Assembly (NCBI GenBank): GCA_002803225.1
Contig: NXFV01000536.1
Span: 1 to 55,118, forward strand
Direction of reading: 5' to 3'
DNA length: 55,118 nucleotides
DNA from: Gamarada debralockiae
Taxonomy: Eukaryota > Ascomycota > Leotiomycetes > Helotiales > Hyphodiscaceae
Part shown: positions 44,795-55,118 of the stretch, piece after piece
How the letters are laid out: each line of letters starts with the position of its first letter
Position numbering within the stretch: position 1 is the stretch's first letter
Position numbers and translations under genes: made by a program
The notes under the pieces: generated by a model
Database searches by the model: none
What the model was told of the DNA's origin: nothing
Seen by the model: the letters and a program-made list of their open reading frames with translations, nothing else

Positions 44795-47327
44795 GCATCA
44801 TAGCGAGTTCTGGACCAAAAATACAATAAATTTCGAGCTCGGACTGAATCACCAAAGCTTCGAGATACTTGCTCAATCTCCTTGTCTGGCCAAAAAAAAA
44901 AATGCACGGTAGCAAACTGTCCACTCAAGCACATTTGCATTAATTGGCTTTTCATCAATTCCGGGGCCTGTAAGAAAGAAGAAAAGGGACATCGTTCGTA
45001 CGGGCGTGTCCGGCATACTTGTGGCGTAAAAGCCAAGCCAAAAGCTGCACCATATTGACGAGAAAACACCGCAAGTGTGTATTCATTTAGGTTCTTAGGA
45101 CTGGGCTGATCGTCTCATGATCCACTCCATCAAGGATTGTGTGATTACTGGAGAATGGGTTTAGTCGGACCACGCTCTTGAAGGACTTAAGTTTGGTGAG
45201 AGCAAGCATGGGTGGAGTTGTGGGCAGTTACAGAGTCACAAAGGGAAGAATTCACTCAAGTGGTATCTCTGCTGCAATTCCCATGTCGGTGTTCCCTGGG
45301 ATTGTCACTCCACATGCAAGATAGGGACAGGAGTAAGCTTCATGGAACTAAAGGGGCAGCGAAGAATAAGAGGAACTCCATCGGAAGCTGTATGAGCACT
45401 GGTTCACATTGAACCAACATGCCAATCATCGGGTCCAAGCCCGGTCAACCACAATTCTGTACTATCCCCATCTAAGTACCAGTAATAACGGCTGATAAAA
45501 ATATAATGAGAAGTGAGAAGATCCAGGAAGATGGTACTCATTTAAAGTTGTCACAACTTGCGTGTGATCATGTTTGATGAACTTTCTGTATCCAAGTAGG
45601 TGCCGATCTATCCAACTTCTCGCAAGGGTTTAGGTGAAAGCGGCATGAACACAGCTCAGAAGGTTCGAAGCCGTAGTAGAAATTCGGGGGCAAGTCCTTG
45701 GTTTGAACACAGAGGAAAGGGACCGAATGCGGGAAGGACATGGCCAGGAATCCCAAAGGAGCCCACTACTTTGAGGGGAGCTACTATGTTTTATGAAGAA
45801 TCCCGATATTGTGTCACGTTTTGAGCTCAATAGCCGACGAATGCTTCAATTCCGCGATCTTACAAACTATGACCGTACAATTTAAGTCCATTATATATTG
45901 ATGTCCTCACCGAGCGGGACTTACTTCTATCCTCACCATCTCTTCCATAGCTCACTGCCGTTGCTTTCCTCTCTTCCTTGGCAGTAGCAGTCGTCGCGCC
46001 CGAGATTGAGTCTAGGTCCTTCAGAAGCGTTGTTCCGGCTGAGGATCTCCAGAGTTGTATTTTTGTCGCTAGCTTCCACACGTTCGTCCTCATCTTCTTG
46101 TTGAGTCTGACTCTTGGTCGAAGGTCCCTCCTTCCCCGTCTTAGTGTCCAGTTCAACCTGGCACTCAGCCGCCATATCTTCCAGCCATGGAGGGATCAGC
46201 CACTTTGGTCCTTCAAGGTCTCCCTAACAGCATGGTTGAACCATGTTTCGCTCAGTTTGATGCAAGTGAGGGCTCTGTGGATGCCAACAGTCAAATCTGT
46301 TGTTATGAGAACCCTAATACTGAGGTGCATATGGCGCTAGTACAAAATAGGCTTCGTAAGCTTCAATTCAAAATCTCTACCCTTTTATCTAGAGTTCAAC
46401 CCTTCGCATATATCTACAACTTGACTTCAGGACCTCGGCCTTCCCCAGCTCCTCGGACTTCCCCAGCTCTTCGGCCTTCTCCAGCTATTCGGTCTTCCCC
46501 AGATATCACCGTACTGTCTAGACCTTCTGGACCTATCAACAAAATCTTCCCACACGCATAATTCTGGATCTCTAAATGTCATAGCCATCTCGCTTAAATA
46601 TTCCACGCTTTGCGAAATAGGAAAGGGGCCGCAGAATCCTCGAAACCGCAAAAATTACCAACTCCAAAATAATAATAAAAGAAATATCACATCGAGAGCC
46701 GTTCCTCAATTGGCGACTAACAATGTGATATCGAGAAATCTGAAAATTTGCTCTATGAGATAATAGCACCATGACGAGATGCATTACAGATACTGTGATG
46801 TGGGAGTGAGAACCATACGAGTTACACTTTAATCGTTCTCTGAGCTTTAAAATCGCTTATTTGATTCCATGAAATACTTAGGAGAGAAAGAAGTTTGAGA
46901 ACATGTCATTCCCTAGTTCCGCACAGGGCAAGCTGCTCTTATAGATCCGCGGAGCATTCGTCCATGGAATCTTGTCCCGCTTTTCATACATTCGTAACAA
47001 TCTCCCCACCCTCTGTCTTCCGGTCCAAGTATACATTGTTGATGACGGAACTGCGATACCGAGTTCAGATGCGGCTGCAGGTTATACACGTCCTATTAGT
47101 CAATATGGAAGTGATTAAGTAGACCAAGAGGGAGCACCAACTCCGCTGGTATGTGGTAATATTTGATAGATATAATTGCCATCTGGTTATACGGATCAAT
47201 GAATGAACAGATGTATATATCTTCCCTAAGTAAAATATGGACGTGTCTCAAAAATTTCAGACGCAGCAAGACGGAGAACCTAGATTCGTTTCTTTCTTCA
47301 TATGATTCCCATTCGCTCACTCACTCC
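44795..47327. other. Intergenic, gene-poor, with a proline-type minisatellite
   Basis: No supported gene in 2.5 kb. An imperfect repeat with a 12-18 base unit around CTTCCCCAGCTCYTCGG covers about 46,427-46,505 and would encode Pro/Ser/Arg repeats if translated. Two short divergent frames (minus 45,933-46,175; plus 46,187-46,561) flank a 12-base gap but have no motifs. Confidence 0.45.
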
Positions 47328-47993
47328 TCAATAGTCACTCTCCGAAGTGGCAAACGCAGCATCAACCGTAGCCTGCAGCGTTACAAGGGTAGCTGCATCC
47401 GTAGAATCGACCTTCGCCTCGAGAGCGGCGAATAAAGCATCAGAGTCACTTTTCAATGTCTGGAGATTGCTTAGAACGAGAGAGGTATAACCTGCACTAG
47501 CTACAGTGGAAGTCTATTTATTCACGAATTCAAGTCAGCGAATCAGCAAGGTATATCCTATTTACCATATCCAGATCTAGAAGCTAGAACTAATGCTTCT
47601 GTCCCCTGAGGGAAATGAAATAGGTGTTTTGCAGAGGAAGATACGTGCCTTCGCATCTAAATCACTTAGTAGAGTAGTGATACTCGGGACGAGTTTGGTC
47701 AAAGCTGCGGTGACACTGCTGGAATCCGTCGTACTAAACGCAGAAGAAGAAGTAGTATCGGTAGTAGCGGTCGCGATAGCAGACTTGAGGTTATTGACGG
47801 CGATGACCAGACCGAGTGATGCCAGTAGTGAGCCGTCGTAAGCAGTCGCGTCGCTGGTGAGGGTTGCGATGTCGGAGGAAATGGTGGAGATGTCGCTGAG
47901 GACCGTTGTTGCATCGCGTGGAGAGAGAGTGAGGGGAAGGGAGGTTGTGAGAGAGGAGAGCAGGAGGAGGAGTAAGGGGTTGGTGAGTTGCAT
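47328..47993 (-). CDS. Secreted HsbA-like (hydrophobic surface-binding) protein
   Basis: Two exons (47993-47645 and 47500-47328) join in frame to 173 residues. A signal peptide covers about residues 1-19 (MQLTNPLLLLLLSSLTTS...). The rest is Ala/Ser/Thr/Leu-rich with heptad-like helices: VLSDISTISSDIATLTSDATAYDG, then LTKLVPSITTLLSDLDAK, and after splicing AGYTSLVLSNLQTLKSDSDALFAALEAKV. This is the pattern of the HsbA / cell-wall galactomannoprotein Mp1 family, secreted or wall-bound proteins that attach to hydrophobic surfaces or lipids. The length of 170-180 residues is typical. The intron uses GTATCT...CTGTAG. Without it the first exon runs into a stop at 47,577. No cysteines or GPI signal. 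It is an isolated intact gene in a gene-poor stretch. Confidence 0.8.
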
Positions 47994-49253
47994 TTTTGTT
48001 GGATGGTTGGAAACTTAAGAATTGTTGCGTCAAAGAGGCTGTATTTGTAAGGAGTTGATTGTGGTGAGGTCTTAACGAAAGGGAATAGACCTTTTCATAT
48101 AGTTTTCTCCCGGAGATGCGTTGGGCGTATGCCAACAAGAATCACTATTGAGATTCTTTTCAGATGCATCGGTGATTTCCTCTTCGAAGCACATACGCCG
48201 CTGCAAGTCGGGCCGTTGATCGAATTCTTCAAGTTTTCAAGCTTCATGGCACATCAAACCAGGAATCAAATGTCCACGTGTACGTTACTGAGGCCGCTTT
48301 CATGGAGAGTTCTGGTGAGGTGATTGTGAGGGGTAATGTTCTCATGCCGAGTACACGTATTAAGGATGAAATTTGAAGCACATGTCGAGTCGATTAACCA
48401 TTCCTATACTGGAAGACAGCAATTCCTCCAATAGGAAGCAGAACAAACTTTCTGCCTTTGGGAAGGCGTTCTGGGAAAGTTTGAAGCGATAAAACCATGG
48501 ATGAATACTATATGCTGCAAGGTACTGCATCAAGCCTTAATCGAAGTCGAATAACTATCACGACTTCAGGACGTGAGGTCTGAACGAGCCAGGTGATATG
48601 CTCGCTTCTGAAAAGAAAGAGGGGAACCCTGTCCACAGTCGACCCGGCAGTCAATCAAGTTCAGGAGTATTCTGCAGAGTGCCGAAAGCCACCTTCTAGA
48701 AAAGGTTTCCACCACAATGGTGCCATTCAGTCAAACATCATGGATTACCAGTGAGAATTACTCCTAGACACTCTGATCTCTGAGACTTCAAAATGGCCAT
48801 GAGCCACAAGACTGGTATCAAGACCAGAGAAAAATTGACCGAGGAACTCTCCCTCGAACTTTTTTCTTGATTATCATTGTGAGGGACGATCAAGGGGAAT
48901 TTTGTGATGATTTCTTCTTTGAAAGAGTGCAGTATCGTGGTACAAAAGAGAAAGTGAGAATCCAACCGAAGCGGTGCAGCAAGCTTTTCTTGGATCGGCT
49001 CAACCTAGACATGGAGGATTCTCCGATGCACAGTCTCGCAATGAACCGAAGTTATATATGCCGGAACCTTAGCACTTGGTTCTTACTCACGATTATGCAG
49101 CCTGGCAGTCCACGTGCTGAAGTAACGCGAACACAATCCATGTGTCGTTGCACTGGCAATCTGGAATCACATGTCAAGTATAATGCGCCTCCACCTCCGG
49201 GATTGCGCAGCACAATACCGAGGCGATAAATGATAATGTAACATCTCAAAATC
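47994..49253. other. Intergenic, no recognisable gene
   Basis: Starts with the promoter side of the HsbA-like gene. Small frames (such as 48,867-49,229) have no motifs or splice context. Confidence 0.45.
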
Positions 49254-49423
49254 TCACCATCCTAGTCTCGCCTCAAAATTCTGTCCGTCACTCGCCAAGG
49301 AGACCACCGCATTCGCAACCTCCTCCGGCCAGACCATCCTCCCAATGGAATTTCTCTCAAGCGTGCGAATAAGCTGCACCGCGGGATTAATTGAGGCTGC
49401 TCTGAAAGCACCTAATGGTATGG
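49254..49423 (-). pseudogene. C-terminal scrap of a classical SDR
   Basis: A minus-strand frame of about 55 codons reads SIGRMVWPEEVANAVVSLASDGQNF and ends in TGA at 49,254. This is the conserved end of classical short-chain dehydrogenases (GR.G.PEEVA.AV.FLASD). Nothing upstream restores the Rossmann or YxxxK parts, so only the last exon-sized piece remains. It is a different SDR subtype from the two AYR1-like genes in the window. Confidence 0.7.
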
Positions 49424-50658
49424 AAGGCTTGTATTATAGATTTTGTTTACGGAAGCACTAGTTGTGATAGAAAAAGGGCTATATAAAGTGTTAGAATGGC
49501 CATAATAATCCAAGATCCGATTCTCCCATAATTATACCTACAAAATCATTATAATTAGGAGTGTTTTAAGATATGCATGATGCTGGAATTGCATAAAGGC
49601 CTCAACTATTAATAAGCCACCCATTATAACAGCGTTCTAAGACATGTGTCCTATTGGGTGGATTTGCCTTTGTTGGGAATATACGTCCTAGCCTCCCCCC
49701 CCCCCCAAAAAAACAACTCATTAGTATTTAATCAAATCACCACTCCAATTACTCAACTTCTCTTATACACTTGGTCCAATAGGGTTGTCTTGCAAAACGG
49801 AGCATTGCAATAGCTAGCTTGTAATGGGCAATTCTAACTTCAGTGCAAGTCCAGGTACTTAACTTATAGACCTTTCTAAAAAACCGATCTCGGCTTCTTT
49901 AAGGGTACATTAATATCTTGTACCATCTGACTATAGACTCATCTTATATTTAAAATCTAACCAAGGCTTTTAAGTTCGCATAGGTTGTGATGCATGCTAA
50001 CAAAAAAAATAGTAGGGAATCCACACCGAATAGGAAAGCGACGTAATAGTAGATCTGAACGTAGTTTGTAGTAGCTTGACGTGAACTTTCTGATAATAAA
50101 CTATATTATAAGCAGTTAATATTAACGTAATAGAGGCCTAGGCCTTAAAAGGATAGTCCACCCCATGGAAACTCTAGTTGTGACATGTAACAGCTACAGG
50201 TAGCTGGAAGGCAGCAGGAGGGATTACAGTATATCAGAGAAGTAGCAATAGGGGAAGGGAGACAATAGTGATTGTATTCGTAGTGGTTGAAACGAGTTTC
50301 CGTAGTACTAGTGCGCTTGTGTGGTAAAAACTCAAGCTTGCCTTTCCCAAGTAGGGTCAATAGGCCTTACGTATCCTTCACTCCTGGCTCCTGGCTTCAC
50401 ATGCCAGCAGATGGCCTTATTAAGCCTTCAAGTACCTTAAAACACACTACGTTTATATAACAGCTTAATATAGTTGATATTAAAGGCATATTAGCTTAAA
50501 TTGAGGGTTAGCATATAAATATATATAATATTAATATGGTACAAAATATAGTTAAATTAGGTTATTTTCTTTGCTCTTCTATACGCTCTTTTATACTATC
50601 TATTTTCTTTATATTCAATTCTATAGATTAACTAATATCCCTTTAACCTATGGGGGTG
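49424..50658. other. A+T-rich intergenic DNA
   Basis: No gene. A run of about ten C followed by A lies at about 49,697-49,713. Several stretches (about 49,430-49,640 and 50,080-50,560) have reduced CA/TG and look partly RIP-mutated. No readable protein was found. Confidence 0.5.
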
Positions 50659-50795
50659 TGTTAGATACTCCAGTTGCTTTGGCAATAGTTGTATACTTAT
50701 ATCTCGGGTTCTGGCAACCCTCTAATTCTTCCCTCCTTAGAGATATTAGTGCGTAGATATTTTTACTATACAATATCGTCTGATTCAACAGAGTC
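50659..50795 (+). repeat. LTR-like dispersed repeat, copy B
   Basis: Partner of 32,859-32,962. Differences are mostly C-to-T and G-to-A in this copy (for example GATGCTCTGG in A against GATACTCCAG here), as RIP would produce. It has about 37 extra bases between CTCCTTAG and AATATCGTCTGATTC. The core GGGTTCTGGCAACCC is itself an inverted repeat. Probably a solo LTR, but its exact ends are not defined. Confidence 0.6.
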
Positions 50796-51155
50796 TTTTA
50801 TGATGCACACGTAGATAGGAGCATAGCGCTAATTTTCATAGAGAAATCCATGTATCGTGCCATGTTCGAAAGCCGCCGTTACACAGGTATACTACTTATA
50901 TAAACCCAATTGTTTTCCTCTCTGAATTTCCCTTATGAGCAAAATCGGACATTCGACCTTTTGCCCATTATAGATGATGTCATGATTTACCAACTTTCCT
51001 CGACTAGTACTGGCCGGCCTTCTTAGTTGCTAGCTGCACTCACAACTTCAATTGTACCTATAGAACACATTACATCCCTTTCTGTTCGCCAACCTGCCTC
51101 ACAGCTCCATCAACGGAATCAGATGTAGAGAAAACATACGATCAAACGCCAAGAC

Positions 51156-51578
51156 ATGAGCAATTTTTCGCAGCAGAATTACTTCTCAGATCAGCTCTAC
51201 AGAAATGATATTATTCAAGAAAAGGGTATGTCTCGAGGTTGCTGTAATAATTGTTAGAGTCTAACATCGCAGAGAACGCTTGATAGCAACACGAAATTCC
51301 CTGAACAACAACTCACTATATATCGCCGAGCCCCAATCAAGCATAAAGCAGAAGGGCATCTTAGCAAGCGGGAACCCTAACAACGACGAAGATAATAGCT
51401 TTGTTGATAAAGATGAGCTCCTGGCAGGCATGAAGGGGGAGAACATCTTAACAAACGTGGACCCGAACTCCGCTGGCATGGCCGAAATAGACGATGGTGG
51501 AACTCGAGGCGATAGTCCTGTTGATTCCAACCACTTAGTAGTAAGAAGCACTCAAGGTGAGTATATTATATTTTTCTA
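51156..51578 (+). CDS. Uncharacterised gene, probably incomplete
   Basis: An ATG at 51,156 opens a short exon (MSNFSQQNYFSDQLYRN...) ending near a GTATGT at about 51,226. The next open stretch, about 51,271-51,578, is hydrophilic and Asn/Asp/Ser-rich (NNDEDNSFVDKDELLAGMKG, TRGDSPVDSN) and ends at a GTGAGT that could be a donor. The exons join in phase only if an unusual acceptor (GAG) is used. No domain is recognised. The composition looks like a disordered regulatory protein more than random sequence, but the model is insecure. Confidence 0.3.
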
Positions 51579-51792
51579 ATTTAGCAAGGAGGTTTTACTC
51601 GCACGATCTTAGTTTCAATTATACAGAGTGACGGTGAATCTCTGATCACCATGTCTAAAACTAACTATAGCAAGGTTGACCTCAACCCTACGTCAAGAGG
51701 GATTCCGATTCTCCACACTTTGCGGACAGCGACAGTTTCGGCTTAGGGACCGCATCAATTTTGACATCATCACCAGGATTATCGCGATAACA

Positions 51793-52350
51793 ATGGCATT
51801 CCCGGCGACGCCAAGCTTCGAATCGCTGCTGAACGTCTCCTATCCAAGGCCAGCCTCTCCTAGCCAGAGCCTCGCCACACACCAAGGGAGCAAACTGCCG
51901 GTGAATATCGACAACACGCAAGGCACCCAAAGCTCTGTGAATGTGAATCTTGATATTGCCATCGAGGTTGAAGATAAGAGTTTTGATATGTGCACGGAGG
52001 GCAACAATAAGCAGGATAAGAGTGATGCTGAAGCACGCTCTACGAGACGACAAAAGCTATCAGATATTATTCATAACAATTAAGCTTCAGACAGCGCCAT
52101 TTCCGCACATGATGGCTCTCTCGATTACGCTCAATCCCCACAACTGGACTCGGCGATGGCTCACCAGCACTCTGACCCCGCTACAGAATCTCAACCAGTA
52201 CATCACGCTCGGAAGCGCGCTCCAGACATGCCCGCCGCAGACGCCCACACTTTTCATCCTCCTTTGGACTGGCTACCAATACTTCTACTATACTCAAACC
52301 CACGCACCTCAAAATACGTCAATCAAGCGCTTCAGTCACAGATCCATCTT
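51793..52350 (+). pseudogene. Uncharacterised frame interrupted by a single TAA
   Basis: From ATG 51,793 (MAFPATPSFESLLNVSYPRP) a frame runs to TAA at 52,081-52,083 and then stays open in the same frame well past 52,300 (SDSAISAHDGSLDYAQ, AMAHQHSDPATESQ, HARKRAPDMPAADAH). A single CAA-to-TAA change, the commonest RIP-type stop, would explain the break, though an intron cannot be excluded. The part after about 52,380 overlaps the transporter relic on the other strand and is unlikely to be coding. It is Ser/Asp/His-rich, of no recognised family. It may belong with the gene just upstream. Confidence 0.3.
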
Positions 52351-52380
52351 CCACATAAAAGAAGCAAGAGAGTCTCACAC

Positions 52381-52856
52381 GTATCAGGTATGAGACATAT
52401 CAACCACATCATAGTCAGACCAGCTGGCAGGCCTGTGAGGTCCATGATCTCAGCGATGACAGGGCCGGTAACCTATGGGCTCATCAGCTTTAAGTAAAAT
52501 TTTGTTATTAAGGGCCATACCGTCCAAAATGTCCCAAATACCGTTCCCAAGAGAAAGCAGACAGCCAAGGGGCTGCCATAATCTTTCGAAAAAGTCCAAC
52601 CCACAAAGCAAAGCAGGGCGCTTAGAAATTTCGCCGCAGTGGCGACGGTGAGGCGTCCTAGAACGTCACTGAGCAGATCAACGGCTGGCCTCCCCAAAGC
52701 TTGGCCCAGATTCAGTAGTGCAGTGACGATAGAGCCTTGCTGCGCACTTAAGCCAATACTTCGAGTATAAGCGTTAAGAGAAAACAACACCATTGTAAAG
52801 CCCAAAATACTGAGAAAGCACCATCCCAGAAATAATTTGAAAAGTATAGCGATCAT
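52381..52856 (-). pseudogene. Monocarboxylate-type MFS transporter, 5'-truncated
   Basis: Two pieces (52856-52521 and from 52472 down to about 52,381) splice in phase 0. They match the second half of fungal MCT-like MFS proteins: LGWCFLSILGFTMVLFSLNAY, SIGLSAQQGSIVTALLNLGQALGRP (the conserved loop after helix 7), LSDVLGR, then GTVFGTFWT joined to VTGPVIAEIMDLTGLPAGLTMMWL. About four to five helices remain. The first six helices and the central loop are missing, since the sequence upstream of 52,856 is noncoding. The extreme C-terminus after IPDT is also lost or lies in an unrecognised exon. It is a remnant, not a half-size transporter gene. Confidence 0.72.
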
Positions 52857-53163
52857 TTAAAGAGTTCGTTTGTTATATAGTACGAACAGCGCCCGTAGAT
52901 GATTTTGCTGATGAAACAGGTGTGTTTGATTTATTAGGATTGATTTTTATTTTATTAAATATTTGCTGAGAACTATTCACTGCTAATATCTACATATCCG
53001 CTCCCTCCTAAATATCAAAGAGAGAAAATAATCGCTAAAAGAAAAGAAGCCCTCGGGCAAACAGACAAAGCCCAGATACACAACACAAGCTCTTGTGAAA
53101 TTAGATTCACCCTTTATGTGCAAAGTGGGCCCCAACCTTCAATACCTATACTAACTCTTCGGT
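52857..53163. other. Short intergenic gap
   Basis: About 300 bases, A+T-rich, between the transporter relic and the stop of the SDR gene. No features seen. Confidence 0.5.
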
Positions 53164-54072
53164 CTAAGTCTCCGAGGCAGCACCATTCACTCTGGCCTCG
53201 TTGATCTTACGAATAACATCATCCAGCCCAGTGACCTTCTTCAACTCCCCATCGAACAAGCCGACAGGCAAGAAAGTCGATAGCCGTGCCAACCAAGCAC
53301 TCCCACCCCGCCAGATCTGATACGGCGGCTTCGACTTGGTAAGATCCTTCACCACCCCTTTTGCCCAGACGTCAGCCTCTACGTAAGTCCCTTTCAAAGA
53401 TTTCAACTTCTCGCCCGACAGCATCTTCTCGGCATCATCCCGCGCAGCGTCGTAAATCGAATTCAATGGTAACTCTGTGTGTGTCAAGTTGGCGAGTATG
53501 TTGGACTTCACGCCGCCAGTCTTCAGATCAACGACTCTGATGTTGAATCCCTGCATCTCCAGGCGAAGGATATCTGAGAACATGGCCAAGGCTGCTTTTG
53601 ATGCATTGTATGCGGCCTGGAACGGAAGACCTGCCGTTGATCCGACGGACGTATGGTTCACCACCATCGCGCCGTCCTTGGCTCTCATGAGCAGAGGTAT
53701 GAAAGCCTGGATAGTAGAGATGCAGGACCAGACATTGAGATCGAAAATTTTCTTTGCGTCGGGGATCGAGAGATCTGATATGGGCATGTTGTACTGAGCA
53801 CCAGCGTTGTTCAGGAGGACATTCAGTGGGCCTCCGGTCAATTTCGTGACCTCGGAAACACAGGCTGATATTGACTCCTCAGACACAACGTCCAATGTCA
53901 GAGTCTCAATGCCCATAGCTTTTAGATCAGCCATTTTTGACGGGTTTCGCGCCGTAGCGAATACCCGGTAGCCAGCTTTGTGATATGCTACCGCAAGTGC
54001 AGCGCCGAGGCCTCCATCCGAACAACCTGTGATGAGAACTGTCTTCTGCTGTTGTTTTGGAAGCTGTACCAT
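53164..54072 (-). CDS. Short-chain dehydrogenase/reductase, AYR1-like
   Basis: Single exon, 302 residues, intact. Motifs are VLITGCSDGGLGAAL (Rossmann), FATARNPSKMADL (NADP(H)-type site after strand 2), LLNNAG, NHTSVGSTAGLPFQAAYNASK (catalytic Ser, Tyr-x-x-x-Lys) and a C-terminal region with YQIWRGGSAWLARLSTFLPVGLFD, hydrophobic enough to touch membranes. It belongs to the 1-acyl-DHAP reductase (AYR1)-like group, in which only the yeast enzyme has a firm role in lipid synthesis; fungal paralogues often work in secondary metabolism or detoxification. It has the same length as the SDR at 31,074-32,143 but lacks its introns, and the two are well diverged. Its neighbour is a decayed transporter, so no working operon-like partner is evident. 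Confidence 0.92.
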   Translation of the reverse strand: MVQLPKQQQKTVLITGCSDGGLGAALAVAYHKAGYRVFATARNPSKMADLKAMGIETLTLDVVSEESISACVSEVTKLTGGPLNVLLNNAGAQYNMPISDLSIPDAKKIFDLNVWSCISTIQAFIPLLMRAKDGAMVVNHTSVGSTAGLPFQAAYNASKAALAMFSDILRLEMQGFNIRVVDLKTGGVKSNILANLTHTELPLNSIYDAARDDAEKMLSGEKLKSLKGTYVEADVWAKGVVKDLTKSKPPYQIWRGGSAWLARLSTFLPVGLFDGELKKVTGLDDVIRKINEARVNGAASET

Positions 54073-55118
54073 TGTGGAATACTTTTCGATGAGTAAAATG
54101 AATCGAGTAGATGCGTTTGCCGGTCAGCTCTTTCCAATTTTTAACCCGCTCCGAGCTTTCTTAAGTAGTAGATGTGACACGGCGTGGCACAACATTTGAC
54201 CGCCGTGGACGGGCCAACATTGCATCGCGGTCGGCTCTGTAAGGCTGCAAAGGGTATGGTGCCTCGAGGACGGATTTCAGCTGTCTCCTGCAGCTCTCAT
54301 AAGCATGCATGAAGGCGAGCTTGAAAGGCCAGAAGTAACAGGACGCATTTCATTTTTCTTCTGCTACTCTGATAAGCATGCATGGAGGCGAGGTCGAAAA
54401 GCGTGAGGATAGGCTATGAAAGTATCATAATTGTGCTTCACATATAGCATCGAACCACTGCTGGTCAGTTGTAGAACACTCGCCTCCTCGCTTTGTACAG
54501 GTATTTGAAACTCTTCCCAATGTTTCATAGGACCTGCGGAGGGCAGTAAAATCTAGTGTTCTACTGGTCATTACAACTATTCAGAGGTGCATTTTGCAAT
54601 CATAAATCCCAGAATCCGACCTCGTGTCGAGGAAATCAACACCGGACGATGATCTTCAGGCGCAATTCAAGCCTTCCTCTTAGCTCAGTCCCCTGCGAAA
54701 ACTGCTAAGAGTTTCAAACACCCGAACGAAGCGAGTAGGGAGCTTGAGGTTCAAGTCAACATGCAGGTATGGATCACGACGGGGTAAAATTACTTGGGCA
54801 AGCTTAACATGCTGCTCACCCGAGCATGCGTTAGTCCTGAATTAAGCGAGGCTGCGCCGTTACGGTGGGCGATAGGTACACAATGGAAATATCAGATTTT
54901 CGGAAAATCTAATTTTCTTACTTCACCAACTCAATTGATCTCTTTTTTTCGTATGACACATACGACGCAATAGCTCTAGCTCGTAAGAACTTTGATTGTA
55001 TAAGAGAAGAGATTAGTAACTGGTATTGCACTAAAGGAGTTACTCCTTTGTCCTACAAGTCGGGAGATTAGAGCACAGGACCTGCCTGAACTTGGCTTCC
55101 GCGAAGAGGTGGGTCTAA
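54073..55118. other. Upstream region of the SDR; tandem duplication
   Basis: No gene up to the window end. A segment of about 58 bases at 54,270-54,328 is repeated imperfectly at 54,342-54,401 (period about 73); both copies contain ATAAGCATGCATG and GGCGAG. An 8-base palindrome, AAAGGAGT/ACTCCTTT, lies near 55,036-55,052. The first may be regulatory; nothing more can be said. Confidence 0.5.

Noticed and set aside
45933..46561. Pair of divergent short genes
   Set aside because: Both frames lack motifs, and the plus-strand one is largely made of the proline-type repeat.
49690..49720. Poly-C/poly-A tract as a retroposon tail or structural signal
   Set aside because: Only a homopolymer run with no recognisable element in front of it; may also be sequencing noise.
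1..55118. tRNA, rRNA or CRISPR features
   Set aside because: No tRNA B-box with matching cloverleaf, no rRNA segment and no regularly spaced repeat array was seen by eye. A tRNAscan or Infernal run would be needed to be certain.

Overview
The window is nuclear DNA of a filamentous ascomycete (Pezizomycotina). Genes are split by short introns of about 45-110 bases with GT...AG ends. Large stretches are A+T-rich and nearly free of CA/TG dinucleotides, which is the footprint of repeat-induced point mutation (RIP). The gene families are typical of moulds: PTH11-type receptor, HET-domain gene, Zn2Cys6 regulators, PDR transporter, HsbA-like surface protein. A leotiomycete is a guess only; nothing in the window fixes the class.

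Region by region. 1-7,639: one RIP-mutated block. Reading through RIP-type stops on the minus strand shows the Rep/helicase protein of an autonomous Helitron (about 2,470-7,100), with a likely 5' terminus at 7,639. About 2.2 kb of equally mutated DNA (240-2,470) is unassigned. 7,640-23,140: a gene graveyard with a broken HET gene, a broken WWOX/retinol-dehydrogenase-like SDR, a GH18 chitinase relic that has lost its catalytic centre, and a broken Zn2Cys6 regulator. Two intact genes stand among them: a seven-helix PTH11-like receptor (12,836-14,173) and the ribosome-biogenesis gene SAS10/UTP3 (18,226-20,156).

24,157-38,355: an accessory group with a PDR/ABC-G drug exporter, a divergent AflR-like Zn2Cys6 regulator, an AYR1-like SDR, an FAD monooxygenase and a second Zn2Cys6 regulator. 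It is interrupted by a Tc1/mariner transposase relic and an LTR-like repeat. It has no PKS, NRPS or terpene backbone enzyme, so it looks more like an uptake-modify-expel (detoxification) module or a cluster fragment than a full biosynthetic cluster. The promoter shared by the monooxygenase and the second regulator carries six TCGGGC-type half-sites, including a perfect 14-bp palindrome. This is the best candidate for an undescribed local regulatory circuit.

38,744-42,853: housekeeping genes NOP4 (four-RRM nucleolar protein) and MED19 (Mediator subunit), facing away from each other. 42,854-55,118: gene-poor accessory DNA with one intact secreted HsbA-like protein, an SDR scrap, a second copy of the LTR-like repeat, an unrecognised and probably damaged gene, a 5'-truncated monocarboxylate-type MFS transporter, an intact second AYR1-like SDR and a tandem duplication upstream of it.

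Gene models were built by hand from splice signals and reading-frame continuity. All intact models close in frame, but none has been checked against transcripts or databases.
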